From Candidatus Brachybacter algidus (GTDB lineage Bacteria > Bacteroidota > Bacteroidia > Chitinophagales > Saprospiraceae): a stretch of 64,000 nucleotides of DNA. This document shows, in pieces, positions 8,853 to 18,220 of this stretch. Position 1 is the first letter of the stretch. Each line of letters opens with the position of its first letter. Under the pieces are notes generated by a model. That model saw nothing but the letters and a program-made list of their open reading frames with translations. It ran no database searches and was not told the origin of the DNA. Position numbers and translations under genes: made by a program. Where the stretch lies: the NCBI GenBank assembly GCA_016711705.1, contig JADJSK010000013.1, positions 124,001-188,000 on the forward strand. The letters run 5' to 3'.

Positions 8853-9857
8853 CGTGAATAATGGTTAAGCAACATTCAAATATACCTCTTTGGAGAGTTC
8901 GGTCGTGCTTAATTTAATGCTAGGTTTTTTAGGAAAGAAATGATATGCACAGAGGGCAGAAATCGCATTGTTCAAAATCCGCAGGCTCTGTCGGTGTGCT
9001 GTATGTTACTTGGTTTTAATTCGTCATTGACACATTCTATTGGGCTCTTTTCTCAGCAGCACCTTATCGTTATCAGATAAGTTCAGACTTCATGTTTTAC
9101 GTCTTTTAAAGATCAAGTCTACACCATCATTCCATAGGAATTGGGCTAGTTTATCAGATATATATCCTCTGTCGCCGAAGAGTTTTCCGAAAACTTCTTT
9201 TACCATTACGGAGAGAATGTCTTGATTCCTGTCATCTACATTTGCCTTGGACAGGTAGAAGTTCAACAACTCACCTTTGTCATTAATGATTAGGTGAAGT
9301 TTAAACCCAAAACAGCCCATTGTGCTTTTAGATTTAGTCGCAAAACCTTTGAAAACCTTGTTCTGCTTCTTTTATGTGACAAACATTTAAGGTTGTTGAG
9401 TCAATAAAGCTAATTCGGTGCATGCTCCCAAACATCTGTTTTTCAAAAACATCAACAATGGAACAAAAGTCGGTTTTGTGTCTGATTAAATCGCTCATAT
9501 GTAACCAATCCAGGAAACAGTCTCTCCAATGAACTAAAACCAATTCATTATAGTATCTTTTAAAATTGGTATAAGAACTCAAATGAAAGCAAATGTAAAT
9601 CGTCATCTTTTCTGATAGACACATTGATGATTTTCGATTTCTGAATTTCTTATTTCCAGTTGAAATAGCCCTTTTGCACTCAATTTCATCAAATCCTTTG
9701 CAAAAATCGTCAACAGTAATGAAAATTTCTATAACTTTGTGCTTATCCATAGGAGAATTATTTGATTTATATCGTTGTTTGTCAGACACTAATATATTAA
9801 ATATTCTCCTATTTTTATAATATTTAGCCTTTTTTCTTATCCATTATTCACGTTAAT
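8848..9857 (-). mobile_element. Degenerate IS982-family insertion sequence
   Basis: An element of about 1 kb bounded by inverted repeats. The left end (8848-8869) and right end (9836-9857) share the core ACGTGAATAATGG and its complement, with one mismatch further in. TAATTA flanks both ends and may be a 6-base target duplication, but it is palindromic and so cannot be distinguished from extra terminal repeat. The single transposase gene reads on the minus strand and is broken by several frameshifts, so the element is defective. Confidence 0.8.
8865..9789 (-). pseudogene. IS982-family transposase, multiply frameshifted
   Basis: The N-terminal fragment (9789-9334) includes ISFIDSTTLNVCHIK with the first catalytic Asp. 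After a frameshift near 9370-9380 the reading continues as KVFKGFATKSKSTMGCFGFKLHLIINDKGE and then ANVDDRN and GDRGYIS, all classic IS982 motifs. Further frame changes occur in the tail, where VLLRK, IECVNDELK and ALCAYHFFPKKPSIKL appear in different frames. At least three lesions are needed to restore one protein, which is too many to be a programmed frameshift. Confidence 0.85.
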
Positions 9858-10130
9858 TAAGAAGCGGTGATGGTAATAGGTGTTAAGGTATAGAATTGGA
9901 AATGGAAAGCTGAAAGTGCTTTTATTGCTAAATCTATATTTAAAAAGTAGAAATTAGTTCACCAGAAATTCTTTGCTTCAAAAATCAAAAAACCCCTTAA
10001 GTGTAAAATGATAAACGCAAATGCCGTTAAGTAGATTTCCCCCTTTTGAGCAGCGCATTCACTTATATTTTGTTGTTATGTGTATAGCGCTGAATATCAG
10101 CACATTAAAAAATAGAAGAAAAAAGTCTTA
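9858..10130. other. Gene-free stretch downstream of the IS element
   Basis: No credible ORF is present. Pieces resemble the C-rich and G-rich intergenic cassettes found elsewhere in the window (for example TTTCCCCCTTTTGAG near 10037-10051). Otherwise I see nothing specific. Confidence 0.4.
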
Positions 10131-10441
10131 ACTTCCCCTCTTACATAGCTAGGGTTTATACACATCTTTTTCTATTTCTCAAAGTAAACTTTGGTGACAC
10201 AACGACGTAAGTTAACCTACGCCGAGCCTCACGATCTAAGCTTTAACTTTAAATATTGTACAGCATTCGCTATGAAGTGCTGAGCGTAGGTTAACCTACG
10301 TTCGGGTGTCTGCAAAATTCATTTTGCTTATAAGTAACTCAATAACAAACAATTATATTAATTTTCTAATTAAGCCTTTTATTGAAAAAATACTTATGTA
10401 TAAACCCTAGCTTGCAGAGGGGTGGCGGCAGCCGGGGTGTT
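10131..10441. repeat. Nested-palindrome dispersed element, copy 1 (complete)
   Basis: The outer inverted repeat AGCTAGGGTTTATACA (10147-10162) matches its complement at 10397-10412, and beyond it lie CCCCTCT / AGAGGGG arms. An inner inverted repeat runs from GGTGACAC (10193) to GGGTGTC (10310), each arm ending in a palindrome: CGTAAGTTAACCTACG at 10206-10221 and the perfect CGTAGGTTAACCTACG at 10285-10300. There is no ORF inside. Related copies lie at 31989-32279 and 51548-51822. This looks like a non-autonomous, MITE-like element. Confidence 0.75.
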
Positions 10442-10678
10442 GATTGGCGTCATAATACCATGATTATAAAAAAATTTAAGCAACACTTATTAAATTTATC
10501 AACGAGTTAGATATTAAAGTTTTAGAGAACTGAATGACCCTGCCCTTTTGAGGGTGGCAGGGGGAGTCTTTTATCCTATATGTAATGCAAGTAGTTGGCT
10601 ACCAGCCTGATATATTTATTTTGTTAGCAACTTTTTACCTCTCCCTTAGAAAACAAAAGATAATTTAATAAATATTAC
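10442..10678. other. Gene-free stretch before ffh 3' end
   Basis: It contains a C/G-rich cassette around 10540-10570 (CCCTTTTGAGGGTGGCAGGGGGA) similar in style to the segment near 48090-48120. No gene or clear terminator was recognised between here and the ffh stop. Confidence 0.35.
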
Positions 10679-12019
10679 TTATTTTCTCAACCTTCCCATA
10701 CCCGGCATGCCCATGTTGCCCATACCCTTACCTGTGCTCATATTGTGCATCATGCCACGCATCTGATCGAATTGTTTGATAAACATATTGATCTCATTGA
10801 TGTCTTTGCCGGCACCTTTGGCAATCCTTCTTTTACGACTTGGATTTAGTAATTCAGGGTTGCCTCTTTCCTGAGGGGTCATACTTTGGATGATACATTC
10901 TACTTTTCCAAATGCCTTTTCATCTATATCAAGGTTGGCAGTCATCTTGCTCATACCGGGTATCATATTGATCAGGGATTTGATATCACCCATCTTCTTG
11001 ATTTGATTGATCTGAGAAAGGAAGTCATTGAAGTCAAACTTGTTGCGTTTGATCTTTTTTTCTATCCTTGCAGCTTCTGCTTCGTCGAATTGCTCCTGAG
11101 CTTTTTCAACAAAGGAAACAATATCACCCATCCCCAGGATTCTTTGCGCCATCCTATCAGGATAAAACACATCAAGTGCATCCATTTTCTCACCTGTAGA
11201 AACAAATTTGATAGGTTTGCCTACAGTATATTTAATGGAAAGGGCTGCTCCACCTCTGGTATCACCATCGAGTTTGGTCAATACAACTCCGTCGAAATTA
11301 AGTCTATCGTTGAATGCCTTGGCGGTATTCACTGCGTCCTGTCCGGTCATGGAATCCACTACAAATAAGGTCTCTGATGGATTAATGGCTTTCTTGACTG
11401 CTTCTATTTCATTCATCATAGCCTCATCCACTGCTAGTCGACCTGCGGTATCTATGATGACGACATCCAAGCCATGCTCTTTGGCGTATGCAATAGCATG
11501 TGTCGCTATTTCAACAGGATTTTTATTTTCTATTTCTTTGTAAATAGCTACACCGACCTGTTCGCTCAATACAGTCAACTGATCTATAGCCGCCGGACGA
11601 TATACGTCACAGGCAGCAAGTAATACTTTTTTGCTTCTTTTTTCTTTTAGGTGTAATGCCAGCTTTCCTGAGAAAGTCGTCTTACCTGAACCTTGGAGAC
11701 CTGAAATGAGAATGACAGAAGGATTTCCGGACAGAGAGATTCCTTCCGATGTACCGCCCATGAGGTCGATCAATTCGTCCATGACGATCTTGACCATCAA
11801 TTCACCCGGCTTGACAGCTTTTAGGACGTTTTTCTCGCCCATCGCCTGATCCTTTACTTTATCAGTAAATTCTTTGGCTATCTTATAGTTGACATCCGCT
11901 CCTACCAGTGCGCGACGAATTTCTTTTATTGAAGTGGCAATGTTTAACTCTGTTAAGCTGCCTTCTCCTTTCAATGACTTGAATGCTCCTTCGAGCTTTT
12001 CATTTAAACTTTCAAACAT
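10679..12019 (-). CDS. ffh: Signal recognition particle protein Ffh
   Basis: GTPase that binds signal peptides and 4.5S/SRP RNA and delivers ribosomes to FtsY at the membrane. The 446-residue protein has the N domain (about 1-95), the G domain with P-loop GLQGSGKTTF (about 107-116), DTAGR and TKLDGDTRGGAALS, and the M domain with the RNA-binding SRKRRIAKGAG. It ends in the usual Met/Gly-rich tail. It appears monocistronic. Confidence 0.98.
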   Translation of the reverse strand: MFESLNEKLEGAFKSLKGEGSLTELNIATSIKEIRRALVGADVNYKIAKEFTDKVKDQAMGEKNVLKAVKPGELMVKIVMDELIDLMGGTSEGISLSGNPSVILISGLQGSGKTTFSGKLALHLKEKRSKKVLLAACDVYRPAAIDQLTVLSEQVGVAIYKEIENKNPVEIATHAIAYAKEHGLDVVIIDTAGRLAVDEAMMNEIEAVKKAINPSETLFVVDSMTGQDAVNTAKAFNDRLNFDGVVLTKLDGDTRGGAALSIKYTVGKPIKFVSTGEKMDALDVFYPDRMAQRILGMGDIVSFVEKAQEQFDEAEAARIEKKIKRNKFDFNDFLSQINQIKKMGDIKSLINMIPGMSKMTANLDIDEKAFGKVECIIQSMTPQERGNPELLNPSRKRRIAKGAGKDINEINMFIKQFDQMRGMMHNMSTGKGMGNMGMPGMGRLRK

Positions 12020-12370
12020 AATCTTGAAATGATATTTTTAGAAGTGCAAATATAGAAATGATTTTGAAAGGAATTGGTTCATTATGGTAATATCATATGT
12101 CAATGATTACCGTTTTAACTCAAAAGTTTATTATTTGCCGCATTATGTAAATGAGTTATCTCCTTAAATTGGAGATTTTGATTAAAATAAATATTTACTA
12201 AAAATTCTCTTTTTGAAAATTATTACTCTTGTTCAACATACTTGCCCTTAGAAACCTTTCTACTATTCAGCTCCTTCTTTATCTCAAAAATTTATATATT
12301 TACAAAATTGGCAAAATTGTCACTTTATGTTTATCGAGTCATCACATTTAATCCATTAAAATGATTTAAG
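12020..12370. other. Divergent AT-rich intergenic region
   Basis: This must hold the promoters of ffh (minus) and of the CARDB-like gene (plus). I see no repeat, RNA gene or ORF in it. Confidence 0.4.
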
Positions 12371-13219
12371 ATGAAACATATTTACACATTATTCATCCTT
12401 ATTTTACAGTTTTCTTTCCTATCGGTAATATCTGCTCAATCTACCAGAGATACACTATATCCTGGTGTCGACCTACAGATTCTTAAAATGGAAGCCTTGA
12501 AAAAAGAAGTTATTCAAGGTGAGGGAATAGCCGTACAGCTTACAGTCATGAATCTGGGTATAACAACCTCTGAAAGCACCCGCATCGACTTTTGGGTCAG
12601 TGATAGCGACGAAGCCATGCTTACACAGGATGATGTGAACAGTTCAAAAATTATTATGCCATTGAAACAGGACACAAAGTTGGATTTCTCTCAACTCATT
12701 GTCATCCCCGAGGAGTACAAAGGTAAATTCGTATATATTACTGCAGCTATTGATCCGAATCCAAGAAATGGCGCTGATCCTACACCAGACAATAACAATA
12801 AATTCATGGGTGTCAAAATAGGTGATCCCGCTAGTTATAAAGACGGCATGTATACCTATGATGGCGCTATTAAATCATTTGTACTAATCAAAGCCCCAAA
12901 AAAGATCATTCGCAATAAACCGGTGAAATCAAAAATCATTTTTTCAATCAAAGGCACAAGAGCACCTAAGCCCGGACAAACTATTGATATCATTTTGTCC
13001 AAGGATAAGGTGCTGGATGCAGCCGATGCACTGGTCATGAATTTTATAGTTCCACCCAGCAGAAATGGCGAAGACACTGAAATTATTAAAGAAATAACCT
13101 TTGGAAAACATTATGCTAAAGGAAAATCATATATTTTTGCCGTCATGCGTTCCGGTAAATGGAATGATCCTGATAGTAAAAATGATGCTTCGGGGCCAAT
13201 AAAAATAAAACTGAAATAA
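12371..13219 (+). CDS. Secreted protein with CARDB-like domain
   Basis: A 282-residue exported protein with a signal peptide (about residues 1-22, ending ISAQ). The region from VDLQILKMEALKKEVIQGE onward, with its alternation of short beta strands and an FWVSDSDE segment, resembles a CARDB/APHP Ig-like domain, and a second similar domain seems to start near residue 165. No catalytic motif was seen. The surE start codon follows immediately after the stop, so the two are probably cotranscribed by proximity, not by obvious function. Confidence 0.65.
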   Translation: MKHIYTLFILILQFSFLSVISAQSTRDTLYPGVDLQILKMEALKKEVIQGEGIAVQLTVMNLGITTSESTRIDFWVSDSDEAMLTQDDVNSSKIIMPLKQDTKLDFSQLIVIPEEYKGKFVYITAAIDPNPRNGADPTPDNNNKFMGVKIGDPASYKDGMYTYDGAIKSFVLIKAPKKIIRNKPVKSKIIFSIKGTRAPKPGQTIDIILSKDKVLDAADALVMNFIVPPSRNGEDTEIIKEITFGKHYAKGKSYIFAVMRSGKWNDPDSKNDASGPIKIKLK

Positions 13220-13990
13220 ATGACAAGACCTGTGATTTTGGTCACCAACGATGATGGCATGAATGCACCCGGAATAGCTGCCCTAGTGGAGGTTGCCAGG
13301 GATTTTGGACAAGTAATAGTAGTTGCGCCCAACTCACCGCAATCCGGTCAGGGACATGCTATTACTATTGAAAGCCCTTTACGTCTTAATAAAGTGGACA
13401 AATTTGAAGGTATAGACGCATACGAATGCAACGGTACCCCTGCTGACTGAGTCAAACTTGCAAAAAAAGTATTAAGGAAAGATCAACATATCGACCTCTG
13501 CCTATCAGGTATAAATCATGGTTCTAACGCTTCAATTAATATCATATATTCAGGCACTATGAGTGCTGCTATGGAGGCTGCAATAGAAGGAATTAATTCC
13601 ATTGGTTTTTCATTGTTGGATTATAATTTTGATGCAGATTTTTCCACAGCTCAATATGTGGTGAGATCCATGCTTGAGAAAGCTATGGTCCATGGATTTC
13701 ATGATAAATGTAAATTATTGAATGTTAATATACCTAAAGTATCTCCGGGAGAGCTAAAGGGGATAAAAGTTTGCAGACAGGCAGATGGTTATTGGAAAGA
13801 AGAGTTCAAGGTTGGAGAAGATCCGCGGAAACAAAAATATTACTGGCTTTCCGGAGAATTTGTCAACCGTGATTCTGGAGATGATACCGATATGTGGGCA
13901 TTGGACAATGGTTTCGCTTCTGTCGTCCCGTCACAATATGATCTGACCCATTATAAATCACTTTTATCTTATAATTTTTTCGAAGAATAG
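13220..13990 (+). pseudogene. surE: 5'/3'-nucleotidase SurE with in-frame TGA at codon 77
   Basis: Reading through a TGA at 13448-13450 gives a 256-codon protein of full family length. It has the N-terminal NDDGMNAPG metal site (D11, D12), the APNSPQSG loop, and after the TGA the SGINHGSNAS motif and C-terminal WALDNGFASVVPSQYDLT. The TGA replaces the Cys codon of the conserved GTPADCVK motif, one base from TGC or TGT. Upstream and downstream parts are otherwise intact and in the same frame. Possible explanations are a recent nonsense mutation, a base-call error, or readthrough. SurE dephosphorylates nucleoside monophosphates in stationary phase. Confidence 0.85.
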
Positions 13991-13991
13991 C

Positions 13992-14318
13992 ATGAAATCC
14001 AATCAAACGATATTTTCAAAAGACTCCATGTTGTTAGGCATAATTATGGGTGCATTAGTGCCAATTATTGCTTATGCACTCTTGTTGAGTCTCAAGGATG
14101 CGTTAATCTCAGGTGGAATACTTCCACAGATCTGGGAAACTTTCCCTTCGACCATCCGCACAATTGGCGTTTTGGCTATTTGCGGCAATCTCATTGTAAT
14201 TCAATTCTTCAATAGTAGAAGATTTACCAATGCTATGCGGGGACTAGTCTTTCCTACTTTTGCGTTTATTCTGCTTTGGTTTGTGATCTACGGGAAGGAA
14301 ATAATGGTCAATTTCTGA
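13992..14318 (+). CDS. Small membrane protein of unknown function
   Basis: 108 residues with three hydrophobic helices (about 13-35, 54-72 and 84-104). It starts 2 bases after surE and its TGA stop overlaps the lpxB start (TGATG), so it is part of a surE-X-lpxB operon. Small proteins in this position in Bacteroidota may relate to envelope biogenesis, but there is no direct functional clue. Confidence 0.7.
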   Translation: MKSNQTIFSKDSMLLGIIMGALVPIIAYALLLSLKDALISGGILPQIWETFPSTIRTIGVLAICGNLIVIQFFNSRRFTNAMRGLVFPTFAFILLWFVIYGKEIMVNF

Positions 14319-15457
14319 TGGGCCTAAATATGTTCTTACTCGCGGGAGAAGCCTCAGGCGATCTACATGGAGCGAATCTTGCTAAGGCACTTTTGCACAA
14401 GGACCCTTCGATACAACTAGATGGTTGGGGCGGTCCAAAGATGAATGCTGCCGGTGTTAAATTGCATAGAGAATTAAAGGATCTTGCATTTATGGGTTTT
14501 GTCGAGGTGATTGCCAATCTACCAACGATTCAGAAAAGTTTTAAGATAATCAAAAAATACCTGCTTGAAAACAAACCTGATGCGCTGATTTTAATTGATT
14601 ATCCCGGGTTTAATCTAAAGATGGCTAAATGGGCGCATCAAAACGGAATTAAAGTCTTCTATTTTATCTCTCCGACTGTTTGGGCATGGAAGGCAGACAG
14701 GGCCTTGATCATAAAGGAACATGTAGATAGATTGTATTGTATTCTGCCATTCGAGGTGGATTTTTATAAGAAATATGACGTGGATGTAACCTATGTGGGT
14801 AATCCGCTATTGGATTCAGTCGATGCATTTAGACCGGATGATCAATTTTTATCTAACAATAATTTAACTGAAAGATCTTACATCTCAGTGCTTCCGGGTA
14901 GTAGAATGCAGGAATTAAAAAAGATATTTCCGGTGATGGTTAGTGCAATGAAATTATTGCCAGTAAAACAATTTGTAATTGCGAGAACATCTTTACTTTC
15001 TGAAGAATTATTCATTGAAATTCTGAATAAATATCATCCAGCGTGGAAGTCTCACGTTCAAATAATTACTGATAAAACATACGACCTCCTCCAACATACT
15101 TCTTCTGCTATGGTGACGAGTGGTACAGCTACGTTGGAAACTGCATTATTTCATGTTCCACAGGTAGTATGTTACAAGACTATTCCGCTGAATTTCCGCA
15201 TTGCAAAAAGTTTTGTGAATGTAAAATATATTTCACTTGTAAATCTGATCGCAAATAAACCGATCGTCAAAGAACTAATACAGGGCGACTTAACTCCGGA
15301 AAATTTAAAAGCGGAATTAGCTTTATTGGAAGAAGATGTGAAATATAGAAACAAGATTTTGGAGGAGTATAAGGAATTGGCTAAGATGATCGGTGAACCG
15401 GGCGTGGCTGAAAGAATGGCGGAGGATATGGTAGAACGGTTGAAAGATTTTGTCTGA
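14318..15457 (+). CDS. lpxB: Lipid-A-disaccharide synthase
   Basis: Condenses UDP-2,3-diacylglucosamine with lipid X to form the lipid A disaccharide at the inner face of the membrane. The N-terminal MFLLAGEASGDLHGANL, FYFISPTVWAWK, VGNPL, LPGSRMQE and SGTATLE motifs are typical. The chosen start at 14318 gives 379 residues, near the family length of about 380; the longer frame from 14276 would overlap the upstream gene. The last codons and the TGA stop lie inside the first arm of the downstream repeat array. Confidence 0.95.
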   Translation: MGLNMFLLAGEASGDLHGANLAKALLHKDPSIQLDGWGGPKMNAAGVKLHRELKDLAFMGFVEVIANLPTIQKSFKIIKKYLLENKPDALILIDYPGFNLKMAKWAHQNGIKVFYFISPTVWAWKADRALIIKEHVDRLYCILPFEVDFYKKYDVDVTYVGNPLLDSVDAFRPDDQFLSNNNLTERSYISVLPGSRMQELKKIFPVMVSAMKLLPVKQFVIARTSLLSEELFIEILNKYHPAWKSHVQIITDKTYDLLQHTSSAMVTSGTATLETALFHVPQVVCYKTIPLNFRIAKSFVNVKYISLVNLIANKPIVKELIQGDLTPENLKAELALLEEDVKYRNKILEEYKELAKMIGEPGVAERMAEDMVERLKDFV

Positions 15458-15777
15458 ATCATGGATTTAAATGTTTACACAGATTGCAAGGATTTTTATC
15501 AATTACGACGAGGAAAAGTACAAGTAACATTCAGTGAAATCCTTTAATCCGCTTAATCTCTGCCTAATTGCAGGCAAGCGTGATACAGAATAATTCTATT
15601 TTGTCTGAATCACGGATTTAAATGATTGCACGGATTGCACGGATTTTTATCAATTACGAAGTTTAAATGTACAAGTAACATTCAGTGAAATCATTTAATC
15701 CGCTTAATCCCTGATTCAGAATGATTCTTTTTGTCTGAATCACGGATTCAATTGATTGCAGGGATGACACAGATTTT

Positions 15778-16158
15778 TTAGCATACCAATCTTTTAAAGG
15801 TTAGAGATTTACTACCAAAATTTATCAACAAACCTACTTCAAGTTTATAGGCTTTTAAGTAATTCAGTATCTGAGCAGTATGAACATCTTCAAGCTGACT
15901 AATTGCTTTTAGTTCTACAAGTACCTTACCTTCAACAACAAAGTCTGCGCGGCGCGTTCCAATTGGCTCTTCTAGTTCTTTGTAATAAATTTCCTGATCG
16001 ACTTCTCTAGCATAAGATAATCCCTTTTTACCTAATTCCCATGCCAATGCACGTTGATAAATAACTTCCTGAAATCCATTTCCTAAATATTTATGCACTT
16101 CGAAGGAAGCGCCCAATATTTTTTCGGTGATGTCTTGATATTTTAATAGTGTTTTCAT
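15778..16158 (-). CDS. GxxExxY protein (PD-(D/E)XK-like fold), copy 1
   Basis: 126 residues. The name-giving motif is seen in GNGFQEVIYQRAL (about residues 27-39). A later RRADFVVEGKVLVELKA stretch has the D...ExK arrangement expected of the PD-(D/E)XK nuclease superfamily. No biochemical function is established for this family that I can rely on. The stop codon sits at the edge of a repeat arm, and the whole gene replaces the interior of one repeat unit. An almost identical copy lies at 17301-17681. Confidence 0.85.
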   Translation of the reverse strand: MKTLLKYQDITEKILGASFEVHKYLGNGFQEVIYQRALAWELGKKGLSYAREVDQEIYYKELEEPIGTRRADFVVEGKVLVELKAISQLEDVHTAQILNYLKAYKLEVGLLINFGSKSLTFKRLVC

Positions 16159-17300
16159 AATAGCGGGGGTTAAATGAAACCAAATTTAATTAAAAACAAT
16201 GACCTGGGGAAATTTTTTATTTGTCTGAATGATTCTTTGTCTGAATCACAGATTTAAATGATTACGCGGATGTCATGGATTTTTTATACTTGAAAAAATC
16301 ACGTTTTATAATAATGACAAGAGATTTAAAGCGCGACGCAGAAATGTACGATAAACATTCAGTGAAATCTTTTAATCCGCTTAATCCCTGCCTAATTGCA
16401 GGCAAGCGTGATTCAGAATGATTCTATTTTGTCTGAATCACGGATTGAAAAGATGACACAAATTGTACAGATTTTTATCAATTACGAAGTTTAAATGTAA
16501 AAGTAACATTCAGTGAAATCCTTTAATCCGCTTAATCCGTGATTCAGAATGATTCTCTTTTTGTCTGAATCACGGATTGAAATGATTACGCAGGTTACAC
16601 GGATTTTTTTACCTATTAAAATCATGGTTATTCTTATGACAAACGAGATCAATTACAAGGAGGAAAAGTACAAATAAAATTCAGTGAAATCCTTTAATCC
16701 AAATAATCCCTGCCTAATTGCAGGCAAGCGTGATTCAGAATGATTATTTGTCTGAATCACGGATTTAATTGATTACACGGATGGCACGGATTTTTAAACT
16801 ATTATAATCATGGATTATACTGATGACATCTAAAATCAACCACAGTACAGAAATGCAAAATTAACATTCAGTGAAATCATTTAATCCGCTTAATCTGTGA
16901 TTCAGAATATTCTCTTTGTCTGAATCACGGATTGAAATGATTACACGGATGACACGGATTTTTTACACATCAAAATCATGGTTAATATGATGAAAACTAA
17001 AATCTATTACGTTTCGGAAATGTACAATCAACATTCAGTGAAATCCCTTAATCCAAATAATCCGTGATTCAGAAATAATTCTTTTTGTCTGAATCACGGA
17101 TTTATTTTGATTACGCAGATTGCACGGATTTTTAAACTATTAAAATCACGGTTATGCTAATTGCATGTTACAGCGAGTACAAAGAGGAAATGTACAATTA
17201 ACATTCAGTGAAATCATTTAATCCGCTTAATCCCTGATTCAGAAAAATTCTCTTTATCTGAATCACGGATTTAATTGATTACACGGATGCCACAGATTTT

Positions 17301-17681
17301 TTAGCGTACCAATCTTTTAAAAGTTAGAGATTTACTGCCAAAATTTATTAACAAACCTACTTCAAGTTTATAGGCTTTTAAGTAATTCAGTATCTGAGCA
17401 GTATGAACATCTTCAAGCTGACTAATTGCTTTTAATTCTACAAGTACCTTACCTTCAACAACAAAGTCTGCACGGCGTGTTCCAATTGGCTCTTCTAGTT
17501 CTTTGTAATAAATTTCCTGATCGACTTCTCTAGCATAGGATAATCCCTTTTTACCTAATTCCCATGCCAATGCACGTTGATAAATAACTTCCTGAAATCC
17601 ATTTCCTAAATATTTATGCACTTCGAAGGAAACGCCCAATATTTTTTCGGTGATGTCTTGATATTTTAATAGTGTTTTCAT
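17301..17681 (-). CDS. GxxExxY protein (PD-(D/E)XK-like fold), copy 2
   Basis: It differs from copy 1 by only two residues (V for A near residue 18 and R for C at the C-terminus), while the DNA differs at more, mostly silent, sites. That pattern suggests an intact, functional protein rather than a decaying duplicate. The flanks are also duplicated: the 5' leader, the GACCTGGGGAAATTTTTTA segment and the adjoining repeat arms match copy 1, so about 540 bases moved or were copied as a cassette. Confidence 0.85.
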   Translation of the reverse strand: MKTLLKYQDITEKILGVSFEVHKYLGNGFQEVIYQRALAWELGKKGLSYAREVDQEIYYKELEEPIGTRRADFVVEGKVLVELKAISQLEDVHTAQILNYLKAYKLEVGLLINFGSKSLTFKRLVR

Positions 17682-18220
17682 AATAGCGGGGGTTAAATGA
17701 AACCAAATTTAATTAAAAACAATGACCTGGGGAAATTTTTTATTTGTCTGAATGATTCTTTGTCTGAATCACAGATTTAAATGATTACGTGGATGTCACG
17801 GATTTTTATCATATACGACGCGGAAAAGTACAATTAATATTCAGTGAAATCTTTTAATCCGCTTAATCCGTGATTCAGAATGATTCTCTTAGTCTGAATC
17901 ACGGATTGAAATGATTACGCAGGTTACACGGATTTTTTTACCTATTAAAATCATGGTTATTCTTATGACAAACGAGATCAATTACAAGGAGGAAAAGTAC
18001 AATTAACATTCAGTGAAATCCTTTAATCCAAATAATCCGTGATTCAGAATGATTCTTTTTGTCTGAATCACGGATTGAAATGGTTGCACGGATGGCATAG
18101 ACTTTTTTACCTATTAAAATCATGGTTATGCTAATGGCATAAGACAGCAATTACAAGGAGGAAATGTACAATCAACATTCAGTGAAATCTTTTAATCGTG
18201 TAAATCCGTGATTCAGACAA

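Larger units (their letters stand above)
15453..18217. repeat. Array of 13 inverted-repeat units containing two GxxExxY genes
   Basis: Each unit begins with TCTGAATCACGGATT and non-coding units end with its inverted form AATCCGTGATTCAGA, separated from the next by about 10-20 bases (often ATGATTCTNTTTG). Approximate unit spans: 15453-15589, 15604-15720, 15734-16235 (gene), 16239-16417, 16432-16548, 16564-16739, 16750-16906, 16919-17073, 17088-17243, 17257-17758 (gene), 17762-17879, 17892-18048, 18062-18217. Inside, GATTACACGGATGNCACGGATT and ACATTCAGTGAAATC recur. Units come in a short class (about 117 bp) and a longer class (about 155 bp or more). The array fills exactly the space between the convergent lpxB and channel gene ends. 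Confidence 0.9.

Noticed and set aside
8848..8853. Certain 6-base target duplication TAATTA at the IS982 ends
   Set aside because: The sequence is palindromic, so it is equally an extension of the terminal inverted repeat; kept only as a possibility.
9334..9789. Programmed frameshift in the IS982 transposase
   Set aside because: Several frame changes in different directions occur along the gene, and IS982 transposases are normally a single ORF.
13448..13450. Firm selenocysteine assignment in SurE
   Set aside because: No SECIS-like hairpin with a clear apical loop is visible just after the TGA and no Sec machinery is in the window; the Cys is not a known catalytic residue.
15453..18217. CRISPR array
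   Set aside because: Units are 115-500 bases, arms are inverted rather than direct, interiors are similar to each other instead of unique spacers, and no cas genes are present.
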